In this document: positions 36,658 through 46,058 of the stretch, piece after piece
Position numbering within the stretch: position 1 is the stretch's first letter
How the letters are laid out: every line of letters starts with the position of its first letter
Assembly: GCA_965242775.1 (NCBI GenBank)
Contig: CBDETI010000012.1
Span: 186,001 to 250,000 of the forward strand
Source of the DNA: JAWPMT01 sp965242775
GTDB taxonomy: Bacteria; Bacteroidota; Bacteroidia; Cytophagales; Cyclobacteriaceae
DNA length: 64,000 nucleotides
Direction of reading: 5' to 3'
Program-made: the position numbers and the translations under genes
Notes under the pieces: generated by a model
Told to the model about the DNA's origin: nothing
The model's input: only the letters and a program-made list of their open reading frames with translations
The model's database searches: none

Positions 36658-37641
36658 TTAGTAAGAACCTAGTGCCTGGTTTTCAATAGACGCCAGCCTT
36701 AAAATTTCTTCAAATTCAGCATCGGTAAGGTCCTTGCTGAAATAGTAGACAGGGTTGATTGGCTTACCATCCTTTTTTACCTCGTAGTGAAGGTGAGGCG
36801 CCGTGGACTTGCCTGTATTGCCCGAAAAACCAATGAGATCTCCTCGTTTTACCTTTTGGCCTCTCTTTACATTGAACATATCCAGGTGCGCATATTTAGT
36901 AACATACCCATAACCGTGATCTATTTCAATTTGCTTCCCGTAACCTGAAAAGCTGGTTCTGGTGAATTTGACCTTACCATCACCTGTAGCATAAACCGGT
37001 GTGCCTTTTGGCAAGGAAAAATCTACTCCATAATGGGGGCGCCTAACTTTGTGAATTGGGTCGATCCGATATCCAAAACCAGATGAAAGCCTTTTTAATT
37101 GTTTGTTTGAAACCGGCTGGATGGCCGGTAGCGAGGCAAGAAAAGTTTCCTTGTTCTTAGCCAAACCCATGATCTCATCGTAGGATTTGGTCTGGATATA
37201 CATTTGCCTTCGCAATTGATCCAGCTTCGAATGATTTTCGACGATGAGGTCCTCACGTTGAAGTCCCTTATCCAGAAGATCCCTATACCTATTCGAACCA
37301 CCAGCACCTGCAGTTCTTATTTCTTCTGCTACCGGTTCTACCCCGAAGATTACCCGATAAATGTTGTCGTCCCGATCTTGGAGGGCACTTAACATTTTAT
37401 TGGTTTCCTCCATTTGAGAACCTAGTAAATCGTAATAATATTTGAGTTCTTCGTTCTCTTTTCTTAGCTCCGCCTCCTCGGGTGATTCAAAATAGGCCAT
37501 ATAAGCCCATACAATCCCGACCGACAAAATGAGTGCTACCGCTAAAAAACCAAGAGAGTTGAAAATGATATCCCATACCGAAACTTTGATGCGTTCATAG
37601 CGACACGATTCGGTATCGTAATAATATTTGATTCTAGCCAT
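36658..37641 (-). CDS. M23-family peptidoglycan endopeptidase
   Basis: 327 residues. An N-terminal cytoplasmic segment, one membrane helix (about 28-52, SLGFLAVALILSVGIVWAYMAYF) and a periplasmic coiled coil (about 55-170) precede the LytM/M23 domain (about 195-295). Zinc ligands are in HYGVDFSLPKGTPVYA and the HLHYEV motif, with GYVTKYAHLD adding the second histidine region. Members cut peptide cross-links or act as division-associated activators. Divergent from alaS; terminator directly downstream. Confidence 0.93.
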   Translation of the reverse strand: MARIKYYYDTESCRYERIKVSVWDIIFNSLGFLAVALILSVGIVWAYMAYFESPEEAELRKENEELKYYYDLLGSQMEETNKMLSALQDRDDNIYRVIFGVEPVAEEIRTAGAGGSNRYRDLLDKGLQREDLIVENHSKLDQLRRQMYIQTKSYDEIMGLAKNKETFLASLPAIQPVSNKQLKRLSSGFGYRIDPIHKVRRPHYGVDFSLPKGTPVYATGDGKVKFTRTSFSGYGKQIEIDHGYGYVTKYAHLDMFNVKRGQKVKRGDLIGFSGNTGKSTAPHLHYEVKKDGKPINPVYYFSKDLTDAEFEEILRLASIENQALGSY

Positions 37642-37779
37642 TGGTCATTGATAGATTGATTACTCTAATTTTGGCTGTCTAAAATGATCCGGTTGATTAG
37701 GTATTATTCCTCGCAATTTTACAATATTCGCTGGTCAAAAGCAAAGATTTTTTTGTAACTAATTGATATTCAGGGTTTA

Positions 37780-40401
37780 ATGGATTCAAAGACCATACGT
37801 TCAAAATTTTTAGAATTCTTCAAATCGAAGCAACATAAAATCGTTTCGTCCGCCCCAATCGTGGTTCATAACGATCCCACGCTCATGTTTACGAATGCTG
37901 GGATGAATCAGTTTAAAGATTTTTTTCTCGGTAATTCAAAACCTGAGAATCTTCGGGTGGCAGATACACAAAAGTGCCTCCGCGTATCTGGTAAACATAA
38001 CGATCTGGAAGAGGTAGGTTTTGACACCTATCACCATACCATGTTTGAGATGCTAGGAAATTGGTCTTTTGGAGACTATTTCAAGGAAAATGCCATCGCA
38101 TGGGCCTGGGAGTTATTGACTGAGGTTTTCAGTCTTCCTAAGGACCGACTGTATGCCACAATTTTTGAAGGCGATGCGAGCGAAGATTTAGAAAAGGACA
38201 GTGAGGCCGCCACCCTTTGGTCAAAATTTCTACCCGAAGACAGGATTCTGTTGGGCGACAAGAAAGATAACTTCTGGGAGATGGGCGAGACCGGTCCTTG
38301 CGGGCCTTGCTCTGAAATTCATATCGACCTGAGATCCGACGAGGAGCGCGCCAAGCTGCCTGGGAGTAAATTGGTGAACCAGGACCACCCGCAAGTGGTG
38401 GAGGTATGGAATCTTGTCTTCATTCAGTTCAACCGACTGGCGGATGGATCACTGGAGAACCTGCCGGCCCGACACGTTGACACAGGCATGGGCTTCGAAC
38501 GTTTGGTGATGGCGCTGCAAGGCAAGCAATCCAACTACGATACCGATGTATTCCAGCCCATGATCCAGCGAATAGCCTCTATGGCGACGGTTAACTACGG
38601 GGATGATGAGAAGACGGACATTGCCTTACGGGTGGTAGCAGACCATATAAGAGCTATCTCTTTTACGATCGCTGATGGGCAACTACCCAGTAATGCCAAA
38701 GCTGGTTATGTTATTCGCCGGATACTTAGAAGGGCTGTCAGGTATGGTTACACTTTTCTCGGATTCCGGGAACCCTTTCTTTATGATTTGGTACCAGTGC
38801 TTGCCAGGCAGTTTGAAGATGCATTTCCCGAGTTATTGGCACAAGAGGACTTTGTGTCTAAAGTGGTTAAGGAAGAGGAGGTTGCATTCCTTCGAACATT
38901 GGACAAGGGACTTAGCAAACTTGATGAGATAAAGGCTTCAGGTGTCTCGGAAGTGCAGGGAAAAGTGGCTTTTGAATTGTACGATACCTATGGTTTCCCT
39001 TATGATTTGACGGCTTTGGTTGCCAGGGAGAATGGACTGGGCGTTGATGAGAAAGGGTTTGAAGAGGAGATGGCGAGACAAAAAGAAAGGTCTAAGAACG
39101 CGGCGAAGCAGGAATCGGATGATTGGGTTGAAGTCAATGGCAATTTGGAACACAGTCAATTTCTAGGTTATGAGCGTACCACCAGCAATTCCCGGATTGT
39201 GAAGTACCGCAAAGTTTCACAGAAGGATAAGACCTTGTTTCAAATCGTATTGGACCAGACTCCCTTTTATGCTGAAAGCGGCGGCCAGGTAGGAGATACT
39301 GGCTACCTGGCATCCGGCGAGGAGAAGGTGAGTATCATAGATACGAAAAAAGAGAACGATCTCATTATTCACATAGCAAAAAAGCTCCCTTCAGATCTTA
39401 ACGGCAGTTTTGAAGCAATAGTCAGCTATCAGAAACGACTTTTGACGGAAAACAATCATTCAGCCACACATTTGTTGCATGCGGCATTGAGGCAGGTGCT
39501 GGGAGATCATGTTCAGCAGCGTGGTTCACTGGTCAACGACAAGGTGCTCCGATTCGACTTCTCCCATTTTTCTAAAATGACCGAAGAGGAAATTGTCAAA
39601 GTTGAGGAAATCGTCAATGAACGTATTCGTCAAAATATTGCTTTGAACGAGCAGCGAAATGTACCCATTGACAAGGCCAGGGAGATGGGGGCGATGGCAC
39701 TTTTTGGAGAGAAATATGGTGATTTCGTACGTGTGATAACGTTTGATCCAGATTACTCGGTAGAATTATGTGGAGGTACGCATGTGAAAAGTACCGGGCA
39801 AATTGGTCTGTTAAAGATCGTTTCGGAGGGGTCAGTGGCGGCGGGAGTGAGAAGAATAGAGGCTATGACGGCCAAAGGAGCGATGGACTATTTAGACGCC
39901 CATGTCAATGAATTGCAAGAAGTGAGGCAAGTGTTAAATACACAGAAGGAGGCAGTCAAGGCTGTTGAGGAGTTAGTCAACGAAAGCAAAGCTCTTCGTA
40001 AAGAGTTGGATCAGCTGCAGGCGGAGAAGCTTTCCTCGCTAAAGACAAATCTAAAATCAAAGATTCGCGAGGTGGCAGGATTCAAGATCCTCATAGAGAA
40101 AGTGGAACTGCCCAATGCGGAAAGTGTGAAGAATCTTACATTTCAGTTGAAGAAGGAAAATCCCGGATTGGTTCAGCTTTTAGGTGCTGATATCTCTGGA
40201 AAACCTCACCTGAGTGTAATGATTGACGAACCTTTATTGGAAACTCTCCCCTTGACAGCTCCTGAGTTAATCAAGGCCATGGCCAAAGAGATTAAAGGAG
40301 GTGGTGGAGGCCAGCCGTTTTACGCTACTGCCGGAGGCAAAGATAGTGGCGGGCTGGAAGCGGCGCTCGAGTTAGGTAAGGAGGAGATTCTAAAGAAATG
40401 A
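37780..40401 (+). CDS. alaS: Alanine-tRNA ligase
   Basis: 873 residues, full length for class II AlaRS. The catalytic core (about 1-245) has MFTNAGMNQFKD, YHHTMFEMLGNWSFGDYF and GETGPCGPCSEIH. The tRNA-recognition helices follow (to about 450). The editing domain (about 550-720) has HSATHLLHAALR and CGGTHVKSTGQIG, providing zinc ligands. The C-terminal oligomerisation domain ends with GGGGGQPFYATAGGKDSGGL. Three bases separate it from gatB. Confidence 0.98.
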   Translation: MDSKTIRSKFLEFFKSKQHKIVSSAPIVVHNDPTLMFTNAGMNQFKDFFLGNSKPENLRVADTQKCLRVSGKHNDLEEVGFDTYHHTMFEMLGNWSFGDYFKENAIAWAWELLTEVFSLPKDRLYATIFEGDASEDLEKDSEAATLWSKFLPEDRILLGDKKDNFWEMGETGPCGPCSEIHIDLRSDEERAKLPGSKLVNQDHPQVVEVWNLVFIQFNRLADGSLENLPARHVDTGMGFERLVMALQGKQSNYDTDVFQPMIQRIASMATVNYGDDEKTDIALRVVADHIRAISFTIADGQLPSNAKAGYVIRRILRRAVRYGYTFLGFREPFLYDLVPVLARQFEDAFPELLAQEDFVSKVVKEEEVAFLRTLDKGLSKLDEIKASGVSEVQGKVAFELYDTYGFPYDLTALVARENGLGVDEKGFEEEMARQKERSKNAAKQESDDWVEVNGNLEHSQFLGYERTTSNSRIVKYRKVSQKDKTLFQIVLDQTPFYAESGGQVGDTGYLASGEEKVSIIDTKKENDLIIHIAKKLPSDLNGSFEAIVSYQKRLLTENNHSATHLLHAALRQVLGDHVQQRGSLVNDKVLRFDFSHFSKMTEEEIVKVEEIVNERIRQNIALNEQRNVPIDKAREMGAMALFGEKYGDFVRVITFDPDYSVELCGGTHVKSTGQIGLLKIVSEGSVAAGVRRIEAMTAKGAMDYLDAHVNELQEVRQVLNTQKEAVKAVEELVNESKALRKELDQLQAEKLSSLKTNLKSKIREVAGFKILIEKVELPNAESVKNLTFQLKKENPGLVQLLGADISGKPHLSVMIDEPLLETLPLTAPELIKAMAKEIKGGGGGQPFYATAGGKDSGGLEAALELGKEEILKK

Positions 40402-40404
40402 CCC

Positions 40405-41874
40405 ATGGATAGCTCACTTTTTGAAAAGTATGAGGTGGTCATTGGGCTGGAGATACACGTGCAACTCAACACGCGATCTAAAATTTTTGCTTCGGATCCA
40501 ACTTCTTTCGGAGATGCGCCCAACAGCAATATCAGCACTATCACGCTGGCGCATCCGGGTACGCTTCCCAAGTTGAACAGAGAAGTAGTGGGATTGGCTG
40601 CGAAGATGGGATTGGCTTGCGGCAGTCAGATTGCAAGGACTTTCATATTTGATAGAAAAAACTATTTCTATCCTGATCTACCCAAAGGCTACCAGTTGAC
40701 GCAAGATCGCACGCCCATCTGCGTGGGAGGCCACATACGGTTGGGGTACGGCGAAGACGCAAACACCCGAAAGGTACAATTGCACAAGATCCACCTGGAA
40801 GAAGATGCCGGAAAATCGATACATGACGGACATCCCGATATGACCGGGATCGACTACAACAGAGCTGGGGTTCCCTTGATTGAAATTGTAACCGACCCGG
40901 ACATATACTCTGACGAAGAAGCGATGCAGGTACTGTCTTCGGTTCGACGCACAGTCCGGTATTTGGATGTAAGCGATGCCAATATGGAAGAAGGAAGTAT
41001 GCGTTGCGATGCCAATATTTCGGTTCGGATTAAAGGAAGCGCGACCTTAGGTTCGAAAGTGGAGATTAAGAACATGAATAGTATGCGCAATGTTGGCCGG
41101 GCTATTCGATTTGAATTTGATAGGCAATGCCGACTTTTGGAAGAAGAAAAACAAGTAGTTTCTGAGACCAGAACTTTCAATGCCGAGGATGGGTCCACGT
41201 CCGGAATGCGCATGAAAGAAGAATTGAACGATTACCGCTATTTTCCTGAACCTGACCTGAGTGAGGTAGTGATTTCTGATCAGTGGCTCGATGATGTACG
41301 AAGTAGGATGCCGGCGCTACCTGAACAATACTTCCAGCAGTTTGTGGAAGAATACGGTTTACCGGTAGAAAGCGCTATGTTTTTTATTGAGGAGCAGGAA
41401 ATGGCCATTTATGCATCGAAAATGTTGTCCAAATCTAAGCTTCACAAGCAGGTAGGGAACTGGCTGATGGGCCCGGTGCAAAGTTTTCTCAAGGAAAACC
41501 GAATCGGAATATCAGAATTTCCAATCAAGCAGGATTTCCTGTTGAAATTGATCGCGCTTGTGGAAAGTGGAAATGTCAGTCACTCGGTTGCGGTTCAAAA
41601 GCTGTTCCCCGCTTTGCTAGCCAATCCCGCAGAGGATCCTCAACAGCTGGCTTCGCGGATGGACTTGCTTCAGAATAGCGATTTGGCAATGATACAGCCG
41701 GCAGTCGACGAAGTATTGCGGGCATTGCCACAGAAAGTAAAGGAATACCAAAACGGAAAGAAAGGACTGCTCGGATTGTTTATGGGAGAAGTAATGAAAA
41801 AGACGAAAGGTACGGTTGATCCCAAACTCGCAAACCGCTTAATTCGTGAGTCGTTAGAAACTATGGTTTTGTAA
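40405..41874 (+). CDS. gatB: Aspartyl/glutamyl-tRNA(Asn/Gln) amidotransferase subunit B
   Basis: 489 residues, full length. The N-terminal kinase-like domain has YEVVIGLEIHVQL and the conserved GIDYNRAGVPLIEIVTDPD and MRCDANISVR. The C-terminal YqeY-like tail (about 340-485) binds tRNA. GatB phosphorylates misacylated Glu-tRNA(Gln) or Asp-tRNA(Asn) for transamidation with GatA and GatC. Co-directional with alaS, 3 bases apart, so translation genes are grouped. Confidence 0.97.
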   Translation: MDSSLFEKYEVVIGLEIHVQLNTRSKIFASDPTSFGDAPNSNISTITLAHPGTLPKLNREVVGLAAKMGLACGSQIARTFIFDRKNYFYPDLPKGYQLTQDRTPICVGGHIRLGYGEDANTRKVQLHKIHLEEDAGKSIHDGHPDMTGIDYNRAGVPLIEIVTDPDIYSDEEAMQVLSSVRRTVRYLDVSDANMEEGSMRCDANISVRIKGSATLGSKVEIKNMNSMRNVGRAIRFEFDRQCRLLEEEKQVVSETRTFNAEDGSTSGMRMKEELNDYRYFPEPDLSEVVISDQWLDDVRSRMPALPEQYFQQFVEEYGLPVESAMFFIEEQEMAIYASKMLSKSKLHKQVGNWLMGPVQSFLKENRIGISEFPIKQDFLLKLIALVESGNVSHSVAVQKLFPALLANPAEDPQQLASRMDLLQNSDLAMIQPAVDEVLRALPQKVKEYQNGKKGLLGLFMGEVMKKTKGTVDPKLANRLIRESLETMVL

Positions 41875-41938
41875 ATTTGGAAAGCTAGCATCAACAATTG
41901 AATTTTTGAGCAGATACAAACAAATGGGTATGATTGGG

Positions 41939-43078
41939 ATGAATACTTACCGAAGCGCGAGAGAACGGGTCAATAGAAATGTCATGCTGACTGTTGTATT
42001 GGTGTGGATAATGATGGCCTGCTCCCAGGAGAAATCTGGAGTATTGATTACCGGGACCATTAAGCAGCCACTAATAGGAGAGAAGGTATATGTAGAAAAA
42101 CTGACTGGTACTAGCGTCGAAGTAGTGGACTCTATCAGTTTCGATGCCGAGGGCAATTTCCAGACGCGATTGGAAGTGGCAGAGCCGTCATTTTTTCGCA
42201 TCAATTTTTATGATAGACAATATGTGAATATGGTCCTTACGGGAAGCGAGCCGGAAGTCACTATTCAGGTAGATGGAGATCGCGCCAATGGTCTATCCGT
42301 AGTTCAGGGATCGCCGGATACAGATTGGTTGGATAAGATCAATAAGTCCCAGGAGAAGCGTAAAAGCGATGAAAGTCTTTTGAATCAGGAAGCGATTCAA
42401 GCGAGAATGAATGGCGATCGCGATGCTTTTAATGAAGTAGTTACGCAATATCACAGGGTGGATGCGAAAAATGAAGCTGCGCTAAAAAGTTTAATTTGGG
42501 AAGCCACACCCTCCCTTGCCGCGATTTTTGGGATTAACTATCTGGATCTCGAAAAGGATATTGCTTTTGTGGACAGTCTCGCCTCGAAATTCCAAAGCGA
42601 ACTTCCTGGTCATCCATTTACCATGAGTCTTACTTCCAGGGTTGAGAACTACAAGAAGCTGGCGGTTGGTTCGGAAGCCCCGGAAATTGCACTTCCCTCG
42701 CCGGAAGGAGAGATAGTCTCACTGAGTTCCCTGAAGGGCAATTATGTGCTGATTGATTTTTGGGCGGCCTGGTGTCGACCTTGCCGAGCAGAAAATCCAA
42801 ATGTGGTCAGGCTTTATAACAAATACAAGAACCAGAATTTCGAAATTCTGGGTGTTTCCCTAGATCGAACAAGAAAAGCGTGGCTCAAGGCGATTGAAGA
42901 TGATGGATTGGGCTGGAAGCACATTTCGGACCTGAAATATTTCAATTCTGCCGCTGCGCAATTATATCAGATAAGCGCTATTCCGGCGACCTATCTCGTG
43001 GGGCCAGACGGCAAGATCATTGCCAAAGGTCTGCGCGGAGAATCGCTGAAAAAAAAGCTGGAGGAAATCTTTGGCTGA
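41939..43078 (+). CDS. TlpA/redoxin-type thioredoxin lipoprotein with DUF4369
   Basis: 379 residues from ATG 41939. Other in-frame starts (41924, 41930 or TTG 41906) only lengthen the signal peptide, whose lipobox is WIMMAC. The N-terminal DUF4369 beta-sandwich (about 30-120, VLITGTIKQPLIGEKVYVEKL) and a helical linker precede a TlpA-like thioredoxin domain (about 240-378) with active site WAAWCRPCRAENP. Periplasmic or envelope thiol-disulfide reduction, for example cytochrome c maturation, is typical of the family. Confidence 0.88.
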   Translation: MNTYRSARERVNRNVMLTVVLVWIMMACSQEKSGVLITGTIKQPLIGEKVYVEKLTGTSVEVVDSISFDAEGNFQTRLEVAEPSFFRINFYDRQYVNMVLTGSEPEVTIQVDGDRANGLSVVQGSPDTDWLDKINKSQEKRKSDESLLNQEAIQARMNGDRDAFNEVVTQYHRVDAKNEAALKSLIWEATPSLAAIFGINYLDLEKDIAFVDSLASKFQSELPGHPFTMSLTSRVENYKKLAVGSEAPEIALPSPEGEIVSLSSLKGNYVLIDFWAAWCRPCRAENPNVVRLYNKYKNQNFEILGVSLDRTRKAWLKAIEDDGLGWKHISDLKYFNSAAAQLYQISAIPATYLVGPDGKIIAKGLRGESLKKKLEEIFG

Positions 43079-43182
43079 ACCTGCGGGACCGGATTTACAA
43101 TATCCAGTTGATATCACAAATCATGGTTTTTCGAAAGAGGCTAAATGCCTCAAAAATCCAATAAGGAAGATAGAAAATAGCG

Positions 43183-43689
43183 TTACCTGGCTAATTTGAA
43201 CCACTGCTTGAGTACGGTCCAAAGTCTGGTTTTTTCCTCGGTGGAAGACGCAATGGAATTGAGACCCTTGGCTTTCACGACCTGACCTTCTTTACCGGCG
43301 ATTTGGTATAGCTCCGATGGGAAATGGTCTAAGTGGAAGGACCCAAATACCAGCAGTTTGTCATAGGTAAAGTCCAGGGAATCTGGCGCGATCATGAGCG
43401 GTGTGTTTGCCAGGTCTTGGCCAACCGCCTGGAGTATTTTGGCAAGTAGCTCTTTTTGGTTGTTATCTATCGACTCTGAGATTACAGCAAAGGGATAATG
43501 CGCTAGGATTTTCTCCTCGACTTTCGGCGCTTGGGTCGGCGTTGACGGCACAGCAGGGGGTGATTCCACGGACTTTTGTGGTTCGTCTTGTGTGGCGACC
43601 TTTGCAGAGAGTATTCCTAAGGGTTTGCCCGCTTCGGGAATAACGAAAATCTCCTCGGTGATGAATAGCGGTAAGTGCCGATCTTCCAT
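43183..43689 (-). CDS. Hypothetical protein with Pro-rich linker
   Basis: 168 residues, not recognised. It has no signal peptide. An N-terminal strand-rich segment (MEDRHLPLFITEEIFVIP) and a Pro/Thr/Ser-rich linker (about 48-62, PPAVPSTPTQAP) precede an alpha/beta domain (about 65-168) with AVISESIDNNQKELLAKILQAV and KLLVFGSFHLDHFP. The start overlaps the thioesterase stop (TAATG), so it is translationally coupled to the thioesterase-pcm genes. The helical and strand pattern vaguely recalls small DNA polymerase accessory subunits, but this is not strong enough to name. Confidence 0.7.
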   Translation of the reverse strand: MEDRHLPLFITEEIFVIPEAGKPLGILSAKVATQDEPQKSVESPPAVPSTPTQAPKVEEKILAHYPFAVISESIDNNQKELLAKILQAVGQDLANTPLMIAPDSLDFTYDKLLVFGSFHLDHFPSELYQIAGKEGQVVKAKGLNSIASSTEEKTRLWTVLKQWFKLAR

Positions 43690-44210
43690 TAGGCAAGTTC
43701 AAAAATGGACTTCAATTCATCAGCATCTGCAGGCGCCATACGTTTTCCTAGGACTAGCCGTAATTGCCTCCTGCGAAGAGCCCCTTCATAGAGTTCCTTT
43801 TCTTCCTGCGTGTTTGGTACTGCCTCCGGCACATCGATGGGCCTGCCTGACTGGTCCACCGCGACAAAGGTGAAAAAAGCGGTATTGGTTTCAGTCTTTT
43901 TGCCAGAGGGAATGTCTTCAGCAATGACCTTGATAAATACTTCCATGGAGGAATTGAATGCTCTGGTTACCACTGCCTGCAGCGTGACAACATTACCCAG
44001 CTGAATAGGTTTCGAGAATGAAATATTGTCAACTGACGCAGTTACAACGATCCTGTTTGAGTGTTTCTGGGCAGCGATCGCAGACACTACATCCATCCAA
44101 TGCATCAAGCGACCACCCATTAGATTGTGCAGCGGGTTGGTGTCGTTGGGCAACACCAATTCCGTCATAATCACATGAGAGTCCTGGCAATTTTTCTTCT
44201 TTTTATTCAT
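43689..44210 (-). CDS. Acyl-CoA thioesterase, hotdog fold
   Basis: 173 residues from ATG 44210; the TTG-type start further upstream is unlikely. Single hotdog domain with the YciA/BACH-type signature PNDTNPLHNLMGGRLMHWMD, whose aspartate near residue 44 is the usual catalytic position, and the strand VVTASVDNISFSKPIQLG. It hydrolyses acyl-CoA to free CoA and acid; chain preference cannot be told. It overlaps pcm by 8 bases upstream and the hypothetical gene by TAATG downstream. Confidence 0.92.
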   Translation of the reverse strand: MNKKKKNCQDSHVIMTELVLPNDTNPLHNLMGGRLMHWMDVVSAIAAQKHSNRIVVTASVDNISFSKPIQLGNVVTLQAVVTRAFNSSMEVFIKVIAEDIPSGKKTETNTAFFTFVAVDQSGRPIDVPEAVPNTQEEKELYEGALRRRQLRLVLGKRMAPADADELKSIFELA

Positions 44211-44871
44211 TCCATCCGTATTTGCCCAGCAAAGGTACAAAGCTGAAATGCATGTGCTCCTTTTTTCGAATTTTGTTGCTGTCGGTTTTTAAGATTTCCA
44301 GCATTTTTTGCTTGGTATTGTTGCCAACCGGGATTACCAGTCTTCCTCCTATTTTTAACTGATGGATGAGGGCCTCAGGTAAGGTTGGTGCACCGGCTGT
44401 AACCACAATGCCATCGTAGGGTGCATGCTTAGGAAGACCTTTTGAGCCATCACCGTAATAGAAGTAAGGGCGAAACCCCATTCTAGGCAGAAAGTTTGCG
44501 GTCTCTTTATATAGGTGCTTATTGTATTCAATGGTGTGTACCTCGGCTTTTAAGTAGCTTAAAATACTTGCCTGATACCCGCTGCCCGTGCCAATTTCTA
44601 AGATTTTACTTCCCGGTTTAACCTGCAGCAATTGTGTTTGAAATGCTACCGTATAGGGCTGAGAGATGGTTTGGCCATGACCAATGGGAAAAGCTTTGTC
44701 TTCATACGCGTGTTCCAAAAAAGCATCGTCAAAAAAGAAGTGCCTGGGTATGGATCCGATGGCTTCAAGGACTTTACTATCTACGATGCCCTTTTTGCGC
44801 ACCTCTTTTACCAACATCTTACGCAAGCCTTTGTGTCGGTAGTTATCCTCTAAACTATCTTTGAACCCCAT
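44203..44871 (-). CDS. pcm: Protein-L-isoaspartate O-methyltransferase
   Basis: 222 residues from ATG 44871 (a TTG four codons earlier is weaker). SAM-dependent repair of isoaspartyl residues in ageing proteins. PCMT-family motifs: IGHGQTISQPYTVAFQTQLL (substrate loop), KILEIGTGSGYQASIL (SAM binding), APYDGIVVTAGAPTLPEAL and LKIGGRLVIPVGN. First gene of a minus-strand unit pcm-thioesterase-hypothetical, divergent from riboflavin synthase with 27 bases between starts. Confidence 0.96.
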   Translation of the reverse strand: MGFKDSLEDNYRHKGLRKMLVKEVRKKGIVDSKVLEAIGSIPRHFFFDDAFLEHAYEDKAFPIGHGQTISQPYTVAFQTQLLQVKPGSKILEIGTGSGYQASILSYLKAEVHTIEYNKHLYKETANFLPRMGFRPYFYYGDGSKGLPKHAPYDGIVVTAGAPTLPEALIHQLKIGGRLVIPVGNNTKQKMLEILKTDSNKIRKKEHMHFSFVPLLGKYGWNE

Positions 44872-44898
44872 TGAGAAACGCAAATATAGAAAGGCAAG

Positions 44899-45489
44899 AT
44901 GTTCACGGGCATAATTGAAGATTTAGGACGGGTAGATGCTATCGAGAAAGAGGGCTCCAATCTGAATTTTAGAATAAATTCACCTATTTCCGACGAACTA
45001 AAAGTTGATCAGAGTGTGAGCCACAATGGCGTCTGCCTGACGGTAACCAAACTGGAAGGGACCAGCTATTGGGTCACAGCGATTGATGAAACCTTGAAAA
45101 AGACTAACCTGGGCGACCTTGTAGTTGGTGACTTGGTAAATCTGGAGCGGTGCATGATCGCCAATGGGAGGTTTGATGGTCATGTGGTGCAAGGACATGT
45201 CGACCTAACTGGCCAGGTAACCGGGATCAAAGAAGAGGAGGGAAGCTGGCTATTTGATTTCTCCTTTGAATCGACGGAAGAAGTGGTCGTGGAGAAGGGT
45301 AGTATCTGTGTTAATGGAGTGAGCCTGACCTGTTTCCTGTCAACGGAACATTCTTTCCGCGTCGCGATTATTCCCTACACTTTCGAACATACCAACTTTA
45401 AGAATCTTGAAATAGGTAGCCGTGTCAATCTGGAATTCGACATTATTGGTAAGTACGTACGCCGTATTATGGAAAAAAATGAAGCCTAA
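44899..45489 (+). CDS. ribE: Riboflavin synthase, alpha chain
   Basis: 196 residues. Two lumazine-binding repeats: the N-terminal MFTGIIEDLGRV with NGVCLTVT, and the second with GHVDLTGQV and NGVSLTCF. It dismutates two 6,7-dimethyl-8-ribityllumazine molecules to riboflavin; the trimer is cytoplasmic. The stop overlaps the stop of the convergent PAP2 gene by 4 bases. No FMN riboswitch is seen upstream, only 27 bases of intergenic DNA. Confidence 0.97.
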   Translation: MFTGIIEDLGRVDAIEKEGSNLNFRINSPISDELKVDQSVSHNGVCLTVTKLEGTSYWVTAIDETLKKTNLGDLVVGDLVNLERCMIANGRFDGHVVQGHVDLTGQVTGIKEEEGSWLFDFSFESTEEVVVEKGSICVNGVSLTCFLSTEHSFRVAIIPYTFEHTNFKNLEIGSRVNLEFDIIGKYVRRIMEKNEA

Positions 45490-46058
45490 TCCGAGCCGCG
45501 GTTCAAACCAGACCCGTCTAGCAGCGCGCTGGACACTTTCACAAGAAGGAACCCAACAACGGCACCGATCGTGAGACCCACGATGACATCCCCGGGATAA
45601 TGAACGCCCAGGTAAACGCGGGACAGGCCTACCAAAAGCGACCAGAGGAGTAGGAGATAAGTCCATTTTTGTCGGGTCAATCCAACAATTGCAACGGCCA
45701 GACCCATGGTGTTAGCAGCGTGGGAAGAGGCAAATCCATATTTTCCTCCGCACCTTCCAACCAATCTTACAAACTCGCTGAGAACGGGATCACGACAAGG
45801 TCGCAATCGTTCGAAAAAAGGCTTCATGAAAGAGGACGTAAACTGATCAGTAACTACGATTACAAGAGCAACTATACCGATAAACACCAGGAATTTGCGT
45901 CCGTGCGACTGAATCAGCGCTAGTAAAATCAGCAGGTAGAGCGGCAACCACACCCATTTAGCACTCAGAAAAAGCATCGTAGGGTCCAGCCATTCCCAAC
46001 CATTGCCATTAATTAGCCGGAAAAGTTGCTTGTCGAATGTGTCCAGTGTTTCAAGCAT
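45486..46058 (-). CDS. PAP2-family membrane phosphatase
   Basis: 190 residues with about five membrane helices. The lipid-phosphatase active-site motifs are KPFFERLRPCRDP (C1), FASSHAANTMG (C2, with SSH rather than SGH) and SRVYLGVHYPGDVIVG (C3 with the catalytic His). Likely substrates are undecaprenyl diphosphate or phosphatidic acid phosphates. It overlaps hemF by 8 bases at its start and so follows tamL and hemF in one unit. Confidence 0.93.
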   Translation of the reverse strand: MLETLDTFDKQLFRLINGNGWEWLDPTMLFLSAKWVWLPLYLLILLALIQSHGRKFLVFIGIVALVIVVTDQFTSSFMKPFFERLRPCRDPVLSEFVRLVGRCGGKYGFASSHAANTMGLAVAIVGLTRQKWTYLLLLWSLLVGLSRVYLGVHYPGDVIVGLTIGAVVGFLLVKVSSALLDGSGLNRGSD

